A stretch of DNA of 38,139 bases from contig JAGBFR010000057.1 in the NCBI GenBank assembly GCA_017936375.1, positions 1-38,139 on the forward strand, read 5' to 3'. The position numbers and the translations under genes are program-made. This stretch comes from Clostridia bacterium (lineage in GTDB: Bacteria; Bacillota; Clostridia; Christensenellales; Aristaeellaceae). The stretch's first letter is position 1. Each line of letters opens with the position of its first letter. The notes below the pieces were generated by a model. The model did no database searches. It was not told where the DNA came from and worked only from the letters and a program-made list of their open reading frames with translations. Positions 1 through 8,022 of this stretch are shown here, piece after piece.

Positions 1-62
1 TCGGTTAGAGCACCCGCCTGATAAGCGGGAGGTCGGTGGTTCGAGTCCACTTCAATCCACCA
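1..62 (+). tRNA. tRNA-Ile (GAT), 5' end outside window
   Basis: The window opens inside the D arm. The anticodon stem CCCGC/GCGGG closes the loop CTGATAA, giving anticodon GAT. The T stem GGTGG/CCACT, acceptor 3' strand TCAATCC, discriminator A59 and an encoded CCA (60-62) follow. Only the acceptor 5' strand and part of the D arm are missing. Confidence 0.95.
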
Positions 63-65
63 TAT

Positions 66-140
<75 letters not shown>

Positions 141-142
141 AT

Positions 143-176
143 CACACCATCGCAGACGCGGTGGTGTTTTTGTTTT
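143..176 (+). terminator. Rho-independent terminator of the tRNA pair
   Basis: Ten base pairs, ACACCATCGC with GCGGTGGTGT, around the tetraloop AGAC, then a T-rich tail. A near-identical hairpin recurs at 3000-3036 after the next gene; 26 bp (151-176 and 3011-3036) are identical. Confidence 0.85.
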
Positions 177-185
177 GCCCGGAAT

Positions 186-214
186 TTGACAGGGTATGGA
201 GCGGATGGTATAAT
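186..214 (+). promoter_or_regulatory. Sigma-A promoter of the transglutaminase/LRR gene
   Basis: TTGACA (186-191), 17-bp spacer, TATAAT (209-214): consensus. It starts 10 bp after the tRNA terminator and 60 bp before the ATG at 274, which has GGGGAGG upstream. Confidence 0.85.
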
Positions 215-273
215 CGATTTTATAAAACCACATTCCGTGCTGTTCATAATCAAAAACGGGGAGGCTGTCACTC

Positions 274-2988
274 ATGAAATGCAGGAAGCTCTTTTCCCTT
301 CTCCTTCTCTGCGCCGCGCTGCTCCTGTGTGCGCTCGCGCCGGCGGGGGCCGCGTCGCTGTCGGAGATCGACTGCATCTATGCCACAACGCCGCATACGC
401 TGCTGCCTGTGGGCGAGGAGATCGCCTTCACGCTCCACTACGACGGCGCCGCGGCGCTTGGCGATTATGAGATCACCGCCGAATTCCTGCGCAAGCCCAT
501 CGACGACACGGGGAGGACCTATACCTTTCACGCGCTCGGCACGGTTTCGGGCAATACCGTCACGATCACCCTCTCTCAGGAAGGGCGCTATCTCCTGCAG
601 CTGACGCTGAAGGATGCCGCCGGAAACACGGACACGCTCTTTGCGGGCTACTATGTCACCGACTGCAGCGCCGTCAGCCCACTGGAGCAGGCCCTTGCCG
701 ATATCAAGGCCCAGTGCCTCGCCGCCGGGGCGGACAGCACCATCGAAAAGGCGCGATTTGCCCACGACTGCATCATCAGCAGCGCCGCTTACAGCACCTC
801 CGCCGCGCGCAAGGACGATCCTGAAGGCGTCCTCCTCGACGGCGCGGGCGTCTGCCAGAGCTATGCCTATGCCTACCAGATGATCATGAAGGAGCTGGGC
901 GTCGAGTGCCTGCTCATCGACGGCAAAATGGGCGGCGAAGACCACGTCTGGAACCTGATCAAAGTCAACGGCAACTGGTATCATGTGGACTGCACGGCGG
1001 ATGATCCCGTCAGCGGCAGCGAAGGCGACGGGTATTTCATGGTCTCCGACGACGTTTGCAGCAGCAGCCACAGCTGGAACACGAGCCGCTATCCCACCTG
1101 TGAGCACACGCTGGACGAAGCCGGAAAGACCATGGAAAAGGACGGCTTCACATTCAACGCAGGCTATGGCAATATCACCATCCAGTCCTACACCGGCACG
1201 GCGGCCGACCTCGTGATACCCGCCGAAATCGACGGGCGCAAGGTCGTCTCCGTGGCAAAATACTTTCTCCAGAACAACAGCCACGTTAAAACCCTGACCT
1301 TCAGCGAGGGCATCACGAGAATCAGCTCCCTCTTCGCCGATCACTGCGAAAACCTGATCTCCGTTTCCCTCCCATCCACGGCGTCCCTCCCCACATCGGA
1401 GGGCGGAGTCGTATCCGGCCTCGGCGGCTTCGTCGATCACTGCAACAACCTCAGGACCGTCACCGTCGCCGACGGCAATCCCTATCTCTGCATGGTGGAC
1501 AATGTGCTCTACAACAAGGCCATGACCGCCCTCCTGTTCTATCCGCCGCAGAGCAGGACAGCCGTTATTCATGTCCCCGATGGCGTCTCGGCCATTCAGG
1601 ACGACGCCTTCGCCGGCAATACCTATCTGAAGGAAGTCTTCCTTCCGGATTCCGTCACAAGGATCGGCTACTGGGCGTTCAGCAACTGCAGTGCGCTTGA
1701 GAAGATCAATATCCCGGATAACTGCGCGTTTATCGGCCAATACGCCTTCCATGAGACAAAGCTCTCCGAGATCCACATTCCCGCCGCAACGGAAAGCATC
1801 AGCCCCGGCTCCCTTCCGGGAACGCTGACAAGCATCACCGTGGACAGCAGCAACCCTAAGTATTACGCAGAAGACAATGTCCTCTTCCACCGAAACGGCG
1901 TGCTGCTGCGCTACGCCGGCGGGACAAAGATCACCTCCTACGCCGTTCCCGCGGGCGTCAATAAAATCAGCATGAACGCCTTCTATGGCGCGGTCAATCT
2001 GAAAAAGATCACCCTGCCGCAGGGCCTCGTGTTTATCGACTATGGCGCATTCTACCGCTGTGAAAACCTGACGGAGATCGCCATTCCGGACACGGTTGAA
2101 ACCATCGAACAATCCGCCTTCATGGATTGCACGCACCTGGTGAAGCTGACCATCCCCGCCTCCGTGACGAGCATCGGCTCCGGCATTCTGAACAACGTGA
2201 AGGGACCGGTCATCTATGGCGAGAAGGGCTCTGAGGCGGAGGCATGGGCCGCCCGAAACGGCTATGCCTTCCAGCCCATGGATGAACCGTGGGACGTCTC
2301 GGGCACGCTCGGCGACAACATCGCATGGACGCTGTCGGAAAAGGGCGTCCTGACCCTGACGGGCACGGGAAAGATGGCGTCCGGCCTGCCGGAGCCATGG
2401 GCCAACTACGCCAACAATATCAAGCGCATCGTCGTCTCCGACGGTATTACCTCCGTAGCCAGCCAGAGCTTCTATATACTGAACAATGTGACGACGGTCA
2501 CGCTCGCGGACAGCGTGACATCCATCGGCGAATTCGCCTTCTACAGCTGTGACCGGCTGAAGAAGATCGCCATCCCCTCCAGCGTGACGCGCATCAGCGA
2601 GGGCGCATTCTACTACTGCCCCAATCTGGTCATCTCCTGCACGGAGGGCAGCGCCGCCGAGCAATACGCGCTCAGCCACAGCATCCCCTGCACGCTCGGC
2701 AGCGAGGAAGACCCGTTTGTCATCCCCGCCGCCCTGACCGCCATCGAGGAAGAGGCCTTCGCCGGCAGCGCCATGCAGCAGGTCACCATCCCCGAGGGCG
2801 TGACGAGCATCAGCGCGCGCGCCTTCGCTGACTGCACGGAGCTGGCCCTGATCGCCATCCCCGACAGCGTGAAGGAGATCGCGGACGACGCCTTCGCCGG
2901 CAGCGAGAATGTATCCATCCTCTGCAGCGAGGGCAGCTATGCGCATGGGTATGCCGCGGCAAACGGCGTGGCGTATTCAATTGAATGA
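274..2988 (+). CDS. Secreted transglutaminase-like / BspA-type leucine-rich repeat protein
   Basis: The 904-residue product begins with a signal peptide (MKCRK, hydrophobic core, cleavage near AGAA at about residues 25-28). Residues 140-245 form a transglutaminase-like (papain-fold) domain with a visible triad: Cys194 (GVCQSYA), His224 (EDHVWN) and Asp239 (YHVDCTADDP). From about residue 290 to the C-terminus run repeats of the BspA/LRR_5 type, with pieces such as VTSIGEFAFYSCDRLKKI and an IPDSV..I...AF core. Such Cys proteases or crosslinkers fused to BspA repeats are common in surface-exposed proteins of gut Clostridia, where the LRRs are thought to mediate adhesion. No sortase motif or C-terminal membrane helix is visible, so secretion or loose wall association is likely. 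It has its own promoter and terminator. Substrate unknown. Confidence 0.85.
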   Translation: MKCRKLFSLLLLCAALLLCALAPAGAASLSEIDCIYATTPHTLLPVGEEIAFTLHYDGAAALGDYEITAEFLRKPIDDTGRTYTFHALGTVSGNTVTITLSQEGRYLLQLTLKDAAGNTDTLFAGYYVTDCSAVSPLEQALADIKAQCLAAGADSTIEKARFAHDCIISSAAYSTSAARKDDPEGVLLDGAGVCQSYAYAYQMIMKELGVECLLIDGKMGGEDHVWNLIKVNGNWYHVDCTADDPVSGSEGDGYFMVSDDVCSSSHSWNTSRYPTCEHTLDEAGKTMEKDGFTFNAGYGNITIQSYTGTAADLVIPAEIDGRKVVSVAKYFLQNNSHVKTLTFSEGITRISSLFADHCENLISVSLPSTASLPTSEGGVVSGLGGFVDHCNNLRTVTVADGNPYLCMVDNVLYNKAMTALLFYPPQSRTAVIHVPDGVSAIQDDAFAGNTYLKEVFLPDSVTRIGYWAFSNCSALEKINIPDNCAFIGQYAFHETKLSEIHIPAATESISPGSLPGTLTSITVDSSNPKYYAEDNVLFHRNGVLLRYAGGTKITSYAVPAGVNKISMNAFYGAVNLKKITLPQGLVFIDYGAFYRCENLTEIAIPDTVETIEQSAFMDCTHLVKLTIPASVTSIGSGILNNVKGPVIYGEKGSEAEAWAARNGYAFQPMDEPWDVSGTLGDNIAWTLSEKGVLTLTGTGKMASGLPEPWANYANNIKRIVVSDGITSVASQSFYILNNVTTVTLADSVTSIGEFAFYSCDRLKKIAIPSSVTRISEGAFYYCPNLVISCTEGSAAEQYALSHSIPCTLGSEEDPFVIPAALTAIEEEAFAGSAMQQVTIPEGVTSISARAFADCTELALIAIPDSVKEIADDAFAGSENVSILCSEGSYAHGYAAANGVAYSIE

Positions 2989-2999
2989 TGCTATACAGC

Positions 3000-3036
3000 A
3001 AAAGCACCACCGCAGACGCGGTGGTGTTTTTGTTTT
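3000..3036 (+). terminator. Terminator after the LRR gene (duplicate of 143-176)
   Basis: GCACCACCGC pairs with GCGGTGGTGT around AGAC and is followed by TTTTTGTTTT. It begins 12 bp after the stop codon and is almost the same sequence as the tRNA terminator about 2.86 kb upstream. Confidence 0.85.
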
Positions 3037-3069
3037 ATCCGGAAATGCAGTTGCCGCCAGCAAAGTCCG

Positions 3070-3098
3070 TTGCGCGCAAATCTCACAGATGCTATAAT
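3070..3098 (+). promoter_or_regulatory. Promoter of the TIR-protein gene
   Basis: TTGCGC (3070-3075), 17-bp spacer, TATAAT (3093-3098), 48 bp before the chosen ATG at 3147. Confidence 0.7.
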
Positions 3099-3146
3099 AT
3101 TCCTATCACATGCGTCCGCGATTCCCACACACGGAGGGCAAATCAT

Positions 3147-6100
3147 ATGATCGGAAACAGCACGCCCCATACCTACCTTTGCTTCATCAGCTATAAGCAC
3201 GCCAACGCCAGAGAAGCCGAATGGCTGCAGAAAAAGCTGGAAAGCTATCGCCTCCCCAGCAAGCTCTGCCGCAAGTATCCCGCGCTGCCCAAGCGCCTGA
3301 GCCAGGCCGGCAACATCTATCGGGATGAAGACACGCTTCGCCCAGGCTCCATGGCGGCGAATCTGCACACCGACATGGCGGCGACCAAGTACCTGATCGT
3401 CCTCTGCTCCCGCGAGGCGCACGACGAGCCGAAGTACATCGAGCAGGAGATCGAGACCTTCCTCGCCACCGGGCACACCTATGAGCAGATCATCCCGCTG
3501 ATCATCGACGACGATCCCCAGCCGGAAAAGACTTGCTTCACGCCCATCCTCCAGCGTCTGAGCGAGGAATACACGCTCATCGGCGCAAACATCCATGACT
3601 CCGGCCGCGAGCAGGCGCTGCTCAAAATCATTGCCACCATGCTGGGCATTCAGGTCGTCGAGCTGCAGACCGCCGAGGAGCGCAGGCGCAGAAAGAACCG
3701 CCGGATTGCGCTGCTCTGCGCCCTTGCAGCCTGCGCCCTTTCCTGCGTCGCCGGGTATTTCGCTTACGATTATTATGTGCCCAAGACGGCCTACTATCTG
3801 GACTACGTCGAGGAATGGGGCCTGCCAAAGGGCATCGGCGAGCTGCAAAAAGAAGAACTCTCCGGCATGAGCGCATTCTATGCCCTTGAAATGCGGTGCC
3901 GCAAGGTACAGGAGCTGCGGCACGAGAATGCAGCCGGCAAGCTGATCGATCATGAACTGGCGGCTCACAAAGACCGCTCCGCTCAGCGCGTATACAGCTA
4001 TGGCGCAGACGGTCAGCTGGAAAAAGTCGCCTGCCATGACGCAGACGGCGGCATGGTGATGATCATGCGCTATTCCGGCCCGGGCATCATCGACCTGCAG
4101 AGCCCGGACGGCAATGCCAGCGTCTCCGTCGCCGCCGACATCACCGCGCTGGAGACGGGCAGCTACTTTGACACGGACGACGATTCGTCCATCCGCAGCG
4201 GCATCATCCGCTACTGCGTCGACTACGACGAGCAGGGGCGGGAGACGGAGCGGCGCTTTGCCAAGGACACATGGAACACGCCCGTCAACGACGGCAGCAA
4301 TGTCTGGGGCATGCGCTATGAGCGCGACAGCCTCGGCCGCGTGATCCGCGTCGTGTACCTCATCCCCACCAACGGCGCCAGCAGCAGCGCAGATAACAAG
4401 AACAGCTATATCCCGGCTGCCAATAAGCGCGGCATATCCGGCCAGGCCTATCAGTATCGCGATAACGATCTGGCTTATATCGTCCATTTCGGCAAGGACG
4501 GGCAAAACGTCCTCAACGAAGAGCGCTATTCCTCCATCTCTCTGGAATACGATTCGCGTCATCACCGCGTCAGGGAAACCTATCTGGGCGTGCACAGCGA
4601 ACCGGTGCGCTCCTCCAAGGGCTATGCCGGAATCTCCTACGAATATGATACGGATGGAAACTGTATCCACAAGGTTTATTTCGGCGTCGACGGGCAGCCG
4701 GATACCACGCTCACCTACGCGCGAATTGCTTATGAATATGACGATCGCGGCAACAATACCCTCATCCAGTATTTCAGCGCAGACAACACGCCTGTGCCCA
4801 ATGCCAACGGAATCACTCTGGTACGGATGGAATATGACGAAGAGGGCCACAGAACACGCGAGACGTATTTTGACGCAAACGGCGAACCCGTCCTCAGTAA
4901 GTCGGGATATGCCGGCAAAGCCTATGAATACGATGAGCGCGGAAACCAGATCCGCCGCTCCTTCTTCGGCTTGGACGGCGCGCCCATCCTGACGCCGAAC
5001 AGCTATGCCAGCTATACCCATGCATACGATTCAAACAACCTTCCCATCCGGAAGGACTACTTTGATACGGATGGAAAGCCTATCGCCGCCTCAGGCGGCT
5101 ACGCATCCGTCCGCACGGAATATGACAACCGCGGCAATCTGATCCACCAGGAATACTTTGACGCAGACGGAAAACCCACCCTCTGCACCGGCGGCTATGC
5201 CTCCTACAGGCTGGAATACGACACGCGCGGCAACTGGGTCCGCGGCGATTACTTCGGCACGGATGGAAATCCCGTTCTGATCCCCTCCACCGGCTACGCC
5301 AGCATCACGCTGGAAGTCGATGAGCGCGGCTATCACACCCGTGAGGCATATTTCGGCGTCAACGGCGAGCCTGTCATGATGAATAGCGGCTATGCCAGCT
5401 TCACCGCGGAGTACGACGCGTTTGGCAACAGTACCCGCACGGCGTATTTCGGCATCGACGGCAGGCCTGTCATGCATCCCGATGGCTATTCCAGCATCAC
5501 ACGCCAATTCGACAGCCGCAGCAACTGCATTCGTGAATCCTATTTCGACACAACTGGCTCCCCTGTTATGAATGTGAATGGCTATTCCAGCACCGTCTGG
5601 ACGTATGACGAATCAGGCAGCCATCTTTACCATGATCATTATGATACAAACGGTTATCTCATAGCCTGCCCGAACAGTGAGCTTCAAACGGATGAAAATG
5701 GATTCCTCTATCAACCCAAACACAATGAAAAGGGACAATGGATCCGCACGGATTACTTCGACACAGACAGATATGCTGCGCTGAATGCCGACGGATACTC
5801 GACGATCACCAGAATGTACGACGAGCACGGCAACTGCATCCGGGAGGATTACTTCGGTATTGACGGCGAGCCCATCCTGCATGTCAACGGCTACGCCAGC
5901 CACACGTGGGAATACGACGATGCGGGCAACATCATCAGCCGAACAGCCTTCGACCTTGCCGGCAATCCCATCACCGATGCAAACAGAAACCTGCGATATG
6001 ACGATAGAGGATTCTATTATCAGGCAGAATTCGACGACGATGGAAACTGGATCCGCTCGGACTACTTTGACGCGCAGGGCAATCCCTTCCTGATTCCCGA

Positions 6101-6389
6101 CGGCTATTCGAGCATCACGCTTGAATATGACGAAGCTGGCAACCGCACGCGCGAAGCCTATTGGGGACTCAGCGGCGAACCTGTCCTGCACGTCAACGGC
6201 TATGCCAGCTACACGTCGGAATTCGATGATCAAGGATTCTGCATCTGCCAGAGCTTCTTCGGCATCGACGGAAAACCCGCTCTGAACACCTACGGCTATG
6301 CCAGCCTCACATGGGAATACGACGAAAACGGAGAAGAAATCGGTTACACACTCTATGACGAATGCGGCGAGATCATCGAAGACGAATAA
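3147..6389 (+). CDS. Membrane-anchored TIR-domain protein with YD/RHS-like repeat tail
   Basis: Start chosen at 3147 (GGAGGG 7-12 bp upstream, just after the promoter); 1,080 residues. Residues about 5-150 are a TIR domain: TYLCFISYKHANAREAEWLQ, IYRDEDTL, YLIVLCS, then KYIEQEIETF and IIPLIID. Glu101 sits where NAD-cleaving TIR domains carry the catalytic Glu (compare WVxxEI in SARM1), but activity cannot be read from sequence. An RRRRKNRR stretch precedes one transmembrane helix at about 184-205. Everything after it, presumably extracellular, consists of about 19 copies of a roughly 32-residue unit of the form GYAS...EYD..GN....YF..DG.P, related in style to YD/RHS repeats. No RHS core or toxin tip is visible at the C-terminus. 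Basic residues on the TIR side of the helix suggest a cytoplasmic TIR. Possible roles are a receptor-like sensor or surface-linked defence; function unknown. Confidence 0.8.
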   Translation: MIGNSTPHTYLCFISYKHANAREAEWLQKKLESYRLPSKLCRKYPALPKRLSQAGNIYRDEDTLRPGSMAANLHTDMAATKYLIVLCSREAHDEPKYIEQEIETFLATGHTYEQIIPLIIDDDPQPEKTCFTPILQRLSEEYTLIGANIHDSGREQALLKIIATMLGIQVVELQTAEERRRRKNRRIALLCALAACALSCVAGYFAYDYYVPKTAYYLDYVEEWGLPKGIGELQKEELSGMSAFYALEMRCRKVQELRHENAAGKLIDHELAAHKDRSAQRVYSYGADGQLEKVACHDADGGMVMIMRYSGPGIIDLQSPDGNASVSVAADITALETGSYFDTDDDSSIRSGIIRYCVDYDEQGRETERRFAKDTWNTPVNDGSNVWGMRYERDSLGRVIRVVYLIPTNGASSSADNKNSYIPAANKRGISGQAYQYRDNDLAYIVHFGKDGQNVLNEERYSSISLEYDSRHHRVRETYLGVHSEPVRSSKGYAGISYEYDTDGNCIHKVYFGVDGQPDTTLTYARIAYEYDDRGNNTLIQYFSADNTPVPNANGITLVRMEYDEEGHRTRETYFDANGEPVLSKSGYAGKAYEYDERGNQIRRSFFGLDGAPILTPNSYASYTHAYDSNNLPIRKDYFDTDGKPIAASGGYASVRTEYDNRGNLIHQEYFDADGKPTLCTGGYASYRLEYDTRGNWVRGDYFGTDGNPVLIPSTGYASITLEVDERGYHTREAYFGVNGEPVMMNSGYASFTAEYDAFGNSTRTAYFGIDGRPVMHPDGYSSITRQFDSRSNCIRESYFDTTGSPVMNVNGYSSTVWTYDESGSHLYHDHYDTNGYLIACPNSELQTDENGFLYQPKHNEKGQWIRTDYFDTDRYAALNADGYSTITRMYDEHGNCIREDYFGIDGEPILHVNGYASHTWEYDDAGNIISRTAFDLAGNPITDANRNLRYDDRGFYYQAEFDDDGNWIRSDYFDAQGNPFLIPDGYSSITLEYDEAGNRTREAYWGLSGEPVLHVNGYASYTSEFDDQGFCICQSFFGIDGKPALNTYGYASLTWEYDENGEEIGYTLYDECGEIIEDE

Positions 6390-6448
6390 TGCCCACTTTC
6401 CTTTTTCCCATCCCGTTTCCCCACCAACCACATAACGGAGGCAAACCC

Positions 6449-7840
6449 ATGACCACACCTGTCAAAGACGTCAGGAACCTCACCATCGCCTACATCGGCG
6501 GCGGCAGCCGCGGCTGGGCGTGGGGCTTCATGAAGGACCTCGCGATGGACGCAGACATCTGCGGCGTCGTGCGGCTCTACGACATCGACCGCGAGGCCGC
6601 GCAGAATAACCAGATCATCGGCACGAAAATCAGCGCCCACCCGGAGGCAAAGTCCCCGTGGCGCTACAAGGTCGCCGACTCGCTGGCGCAGGCGCTGACC
6701 GGCGCAGACTTCGTCGTCATCTCCATCCTCCCGGGCACGTTTGAGGAGATGCGCTCGGATGTGCACGCGCCGGAGAAGTACGGCATCTGGCAGTCCGTGG
6801 GCGATTCCATCGGCCTTGGCGGCTTCATGCGCGCGATGCGCACGCTGCCGATGTTCGTGGAGATCGCCGAGGCGATCCGCGATCACGCGCCGGAGGCCTG
6901 GGTCGTCAACTACACCAACCCGATGACCCTCTGCCTGCGCACGCTCTATCACGTCTTCCCGGGCATCAAGGCCTTTGGCTGCTGCCACGAGGTCTTCGGC
7001 ACGCAGAAGCTGCTGTGCGCCATGCTCGAGAGCGAGCACGGCATCGCCGGCGTCGAGCGCCACGAGCTCTACACCGGCGTGACGGGCATCAACCACTTCA
7101 CATGGCTGACCAGCGCATCCTACAAGGGCTATGACCTGATGCCGCTGTACAAGGACTTCGCCGACAAGTATTACGAGACGGGCTACCTCGCGGGCAAGGA
7201 CGACAACTGGATGAACAACCACTTTGCCTGCGCGCACAGGGTCAAATTCGACCTCTTCCGCCGCTTTGGCCTGATCGCCGCGGCGGGCGACCGCCATCTG
7301 GCGGAATTCATGCCCTCGTGGTACCTGCGTGACCCGGAGACCGCGCACAGCTGGATGTTCAGCCTGACGCCGGTCGACTGGCGCATCAAGCAGCTGGGCG
7401 AGCGTCTGCAGAAATCCCATGATCTCGTCAGCGGGAAGGAGCCTCTGGAGATGAAGCCCTCCGGTGAAGAGGGGCATCTGCTCATCAAGGCGCTGCTGGG
7501 CCTCGCGCCCATCGTCTCCAACGTGAACGTGCCCAACCGCGGCCAGATCCCGAATCTGCCGATGGACGCGGTGGTGGAGACCAACGCCTACTTCACCCGG
7601 GACAGGATCGAGCCGCTGATGGCCGGCCCGCTGCCGGGCGAACTGCAGACGATCATCGGCCGCCACGTCGCCGTGCAGGAAAATACGCTGCGCGCGGCGC
7701 TCACCTGCGACCGCGAGCTCGCCTTCCACACCTTCATGAGCGACGCGCAGATGACGCTCGGTCTCGAGGACGGCAAAAAGCTCTTTGACGAGATGCTGGA
7801 GGCGCAGAAGAAGTACCTGCCGAAGGAATGGTTCGAGTAA
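6449..7840 (+). CDS. lplD: GH4 family alpha-galacturonidase
   Basis: A 463-residue NAD- and metal-dependent glycosidase. The start at 6449 has CGGAGG upstream; the frame is open further 5' without a ribosome site. Visible are the N-terminal dinucleotide fold (IAYIGGGSRGWAWGF), the GH4 motif NYTNPMT, and CHEV at residues 179-182. In GH4 this tetrapeptide separates specificities (CHSV alpha-glucosidases/galactosidases, CDMP phospho-alpha-glucosidases), and CHEV has been reported as characteristic of alpha-galacturonidases such as Bacillus LplD. The expected reaction is release of galacturonate from pectin-derived oligogalacturonides in the cytoplasm. It lies 59 bp after the TIR gene without an obvious promoter or terminator between, so it may be cotranscribed. 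No pectin transporter or uronate-isomerase gene is nearby. Confidence 0.85.
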   Translation: MTTPVKDVRNLTIAYIGGGSRGWAWGFMKDLAMDADICGVVRLYDIDREAAQNNQIIGTKISAHPEAKSPWRYKVADSLAQALTGADFVVISILPGTFEEMRSDVHAPEKYGIWQSVGDSIGLGGFMRAMRTLPMFVEIAEAIRDHAPEAWVVNYTNPMTLCLRTLYHVFPGIKAFGCCHEVFGTQKLLCAMLESEHGIAGVERHELYTGVTGINHFTWLTSASYKGYDLMPLYKDFADKYYETGYLAGKDDNWMNNHFACAHRVKFDLFRRFGLIAAAGDRHLAEFMPSWYLRDPETAHSWMFSLTPVDWRIKQLGERLQKSHDLVSGKEPLEMKPSGEEGHLLIKALLGLAPIVSNVNVPNRGQIPNLPMDAVVETNAYFTRDRIEPLMAGPLPGELQTIIGRHVAVQENTLRAALTCDRELAFHTFMSDAQMTLGLEDGKKLFDEMLEAQKKYLPKEWFE

Positions 7841-7850
7841 TTAAATGACA

Positions 7851-7890
7851 AGAACCCGCCGCCGGAGTCATCCGGCGGCGGGTTCTTTTG
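7851..7890 (+). terminator. Strong terminator after lplD
   Basis: A 15-bp stem (7851-7865 with 7872-7886) around a 6-nt loop, GC-rich at the centre, followed by TTTTGCTT. Transcription from the minus side meets it as well; there the tail is CTTGTCATTT, less T-rich. Confidence 0.85.
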
Positions 7891-7902
7891 CTTATTCTAT
7901 GG

Positions 7903-8022
7903 TCGTACTCATCTTCCGGAATCTGCTTGTACCAGTACATGACGACGTTCTCATTGGACGCGATATCGACGACCTTCTCGGTGCCCTTCTCGCTGGAGGC
8001 GTACAGGCGCATGGTCTCCGGC
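7903..8022 (-). pseudogene. Remnant of an unidentified coding sequence
   Basis: Read on the minus strand from 8022, directly after the kinase stop codon, is a 40-residue stretch that looks like true protein: PETMRLYASSEKGTEK, then an alternating hydrophobic strand NENVVMYWYKQIPEDEY, with codon use like real genes (GAG AAG GGC ACC). It has no start codon or ribosome site, and its frame runs on without a stop into the lplD terminator and gene. The KGTEKV...NVVMYWYKQ pattern recalls FMN-binding split-barrel (pyridoxamine-phosphate-oxidase-like) proteins, but that is only an impression. It is probably the 3' piece of a lost gene. Confidence 0.45.

Noticed and set aside
268-2946. Very long open frame (892 codons) on the minus strand opposite the LRR gene
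   Set aside because: It is a GC-rich shadow: no ribosome site, low-complexity Ala/Gly/Asp/Val composition and no family resemblance, whereas the plus strand has a promoter, signal peptide and known domains. The same holds for long antisense frames at 2991-5021, 6353-7729, 9332-11215, 11710-13329, 16947-18338, 29641-31629, 33053-34696 and 36067-37437.
3147-6389. RHS/polymorphic toxin
   Set aside because: The repeats resemble YD repeats, but no RHS core motif, autoproteolysis site or toxin tip is present; the last repeat runs straight to the stop codon.
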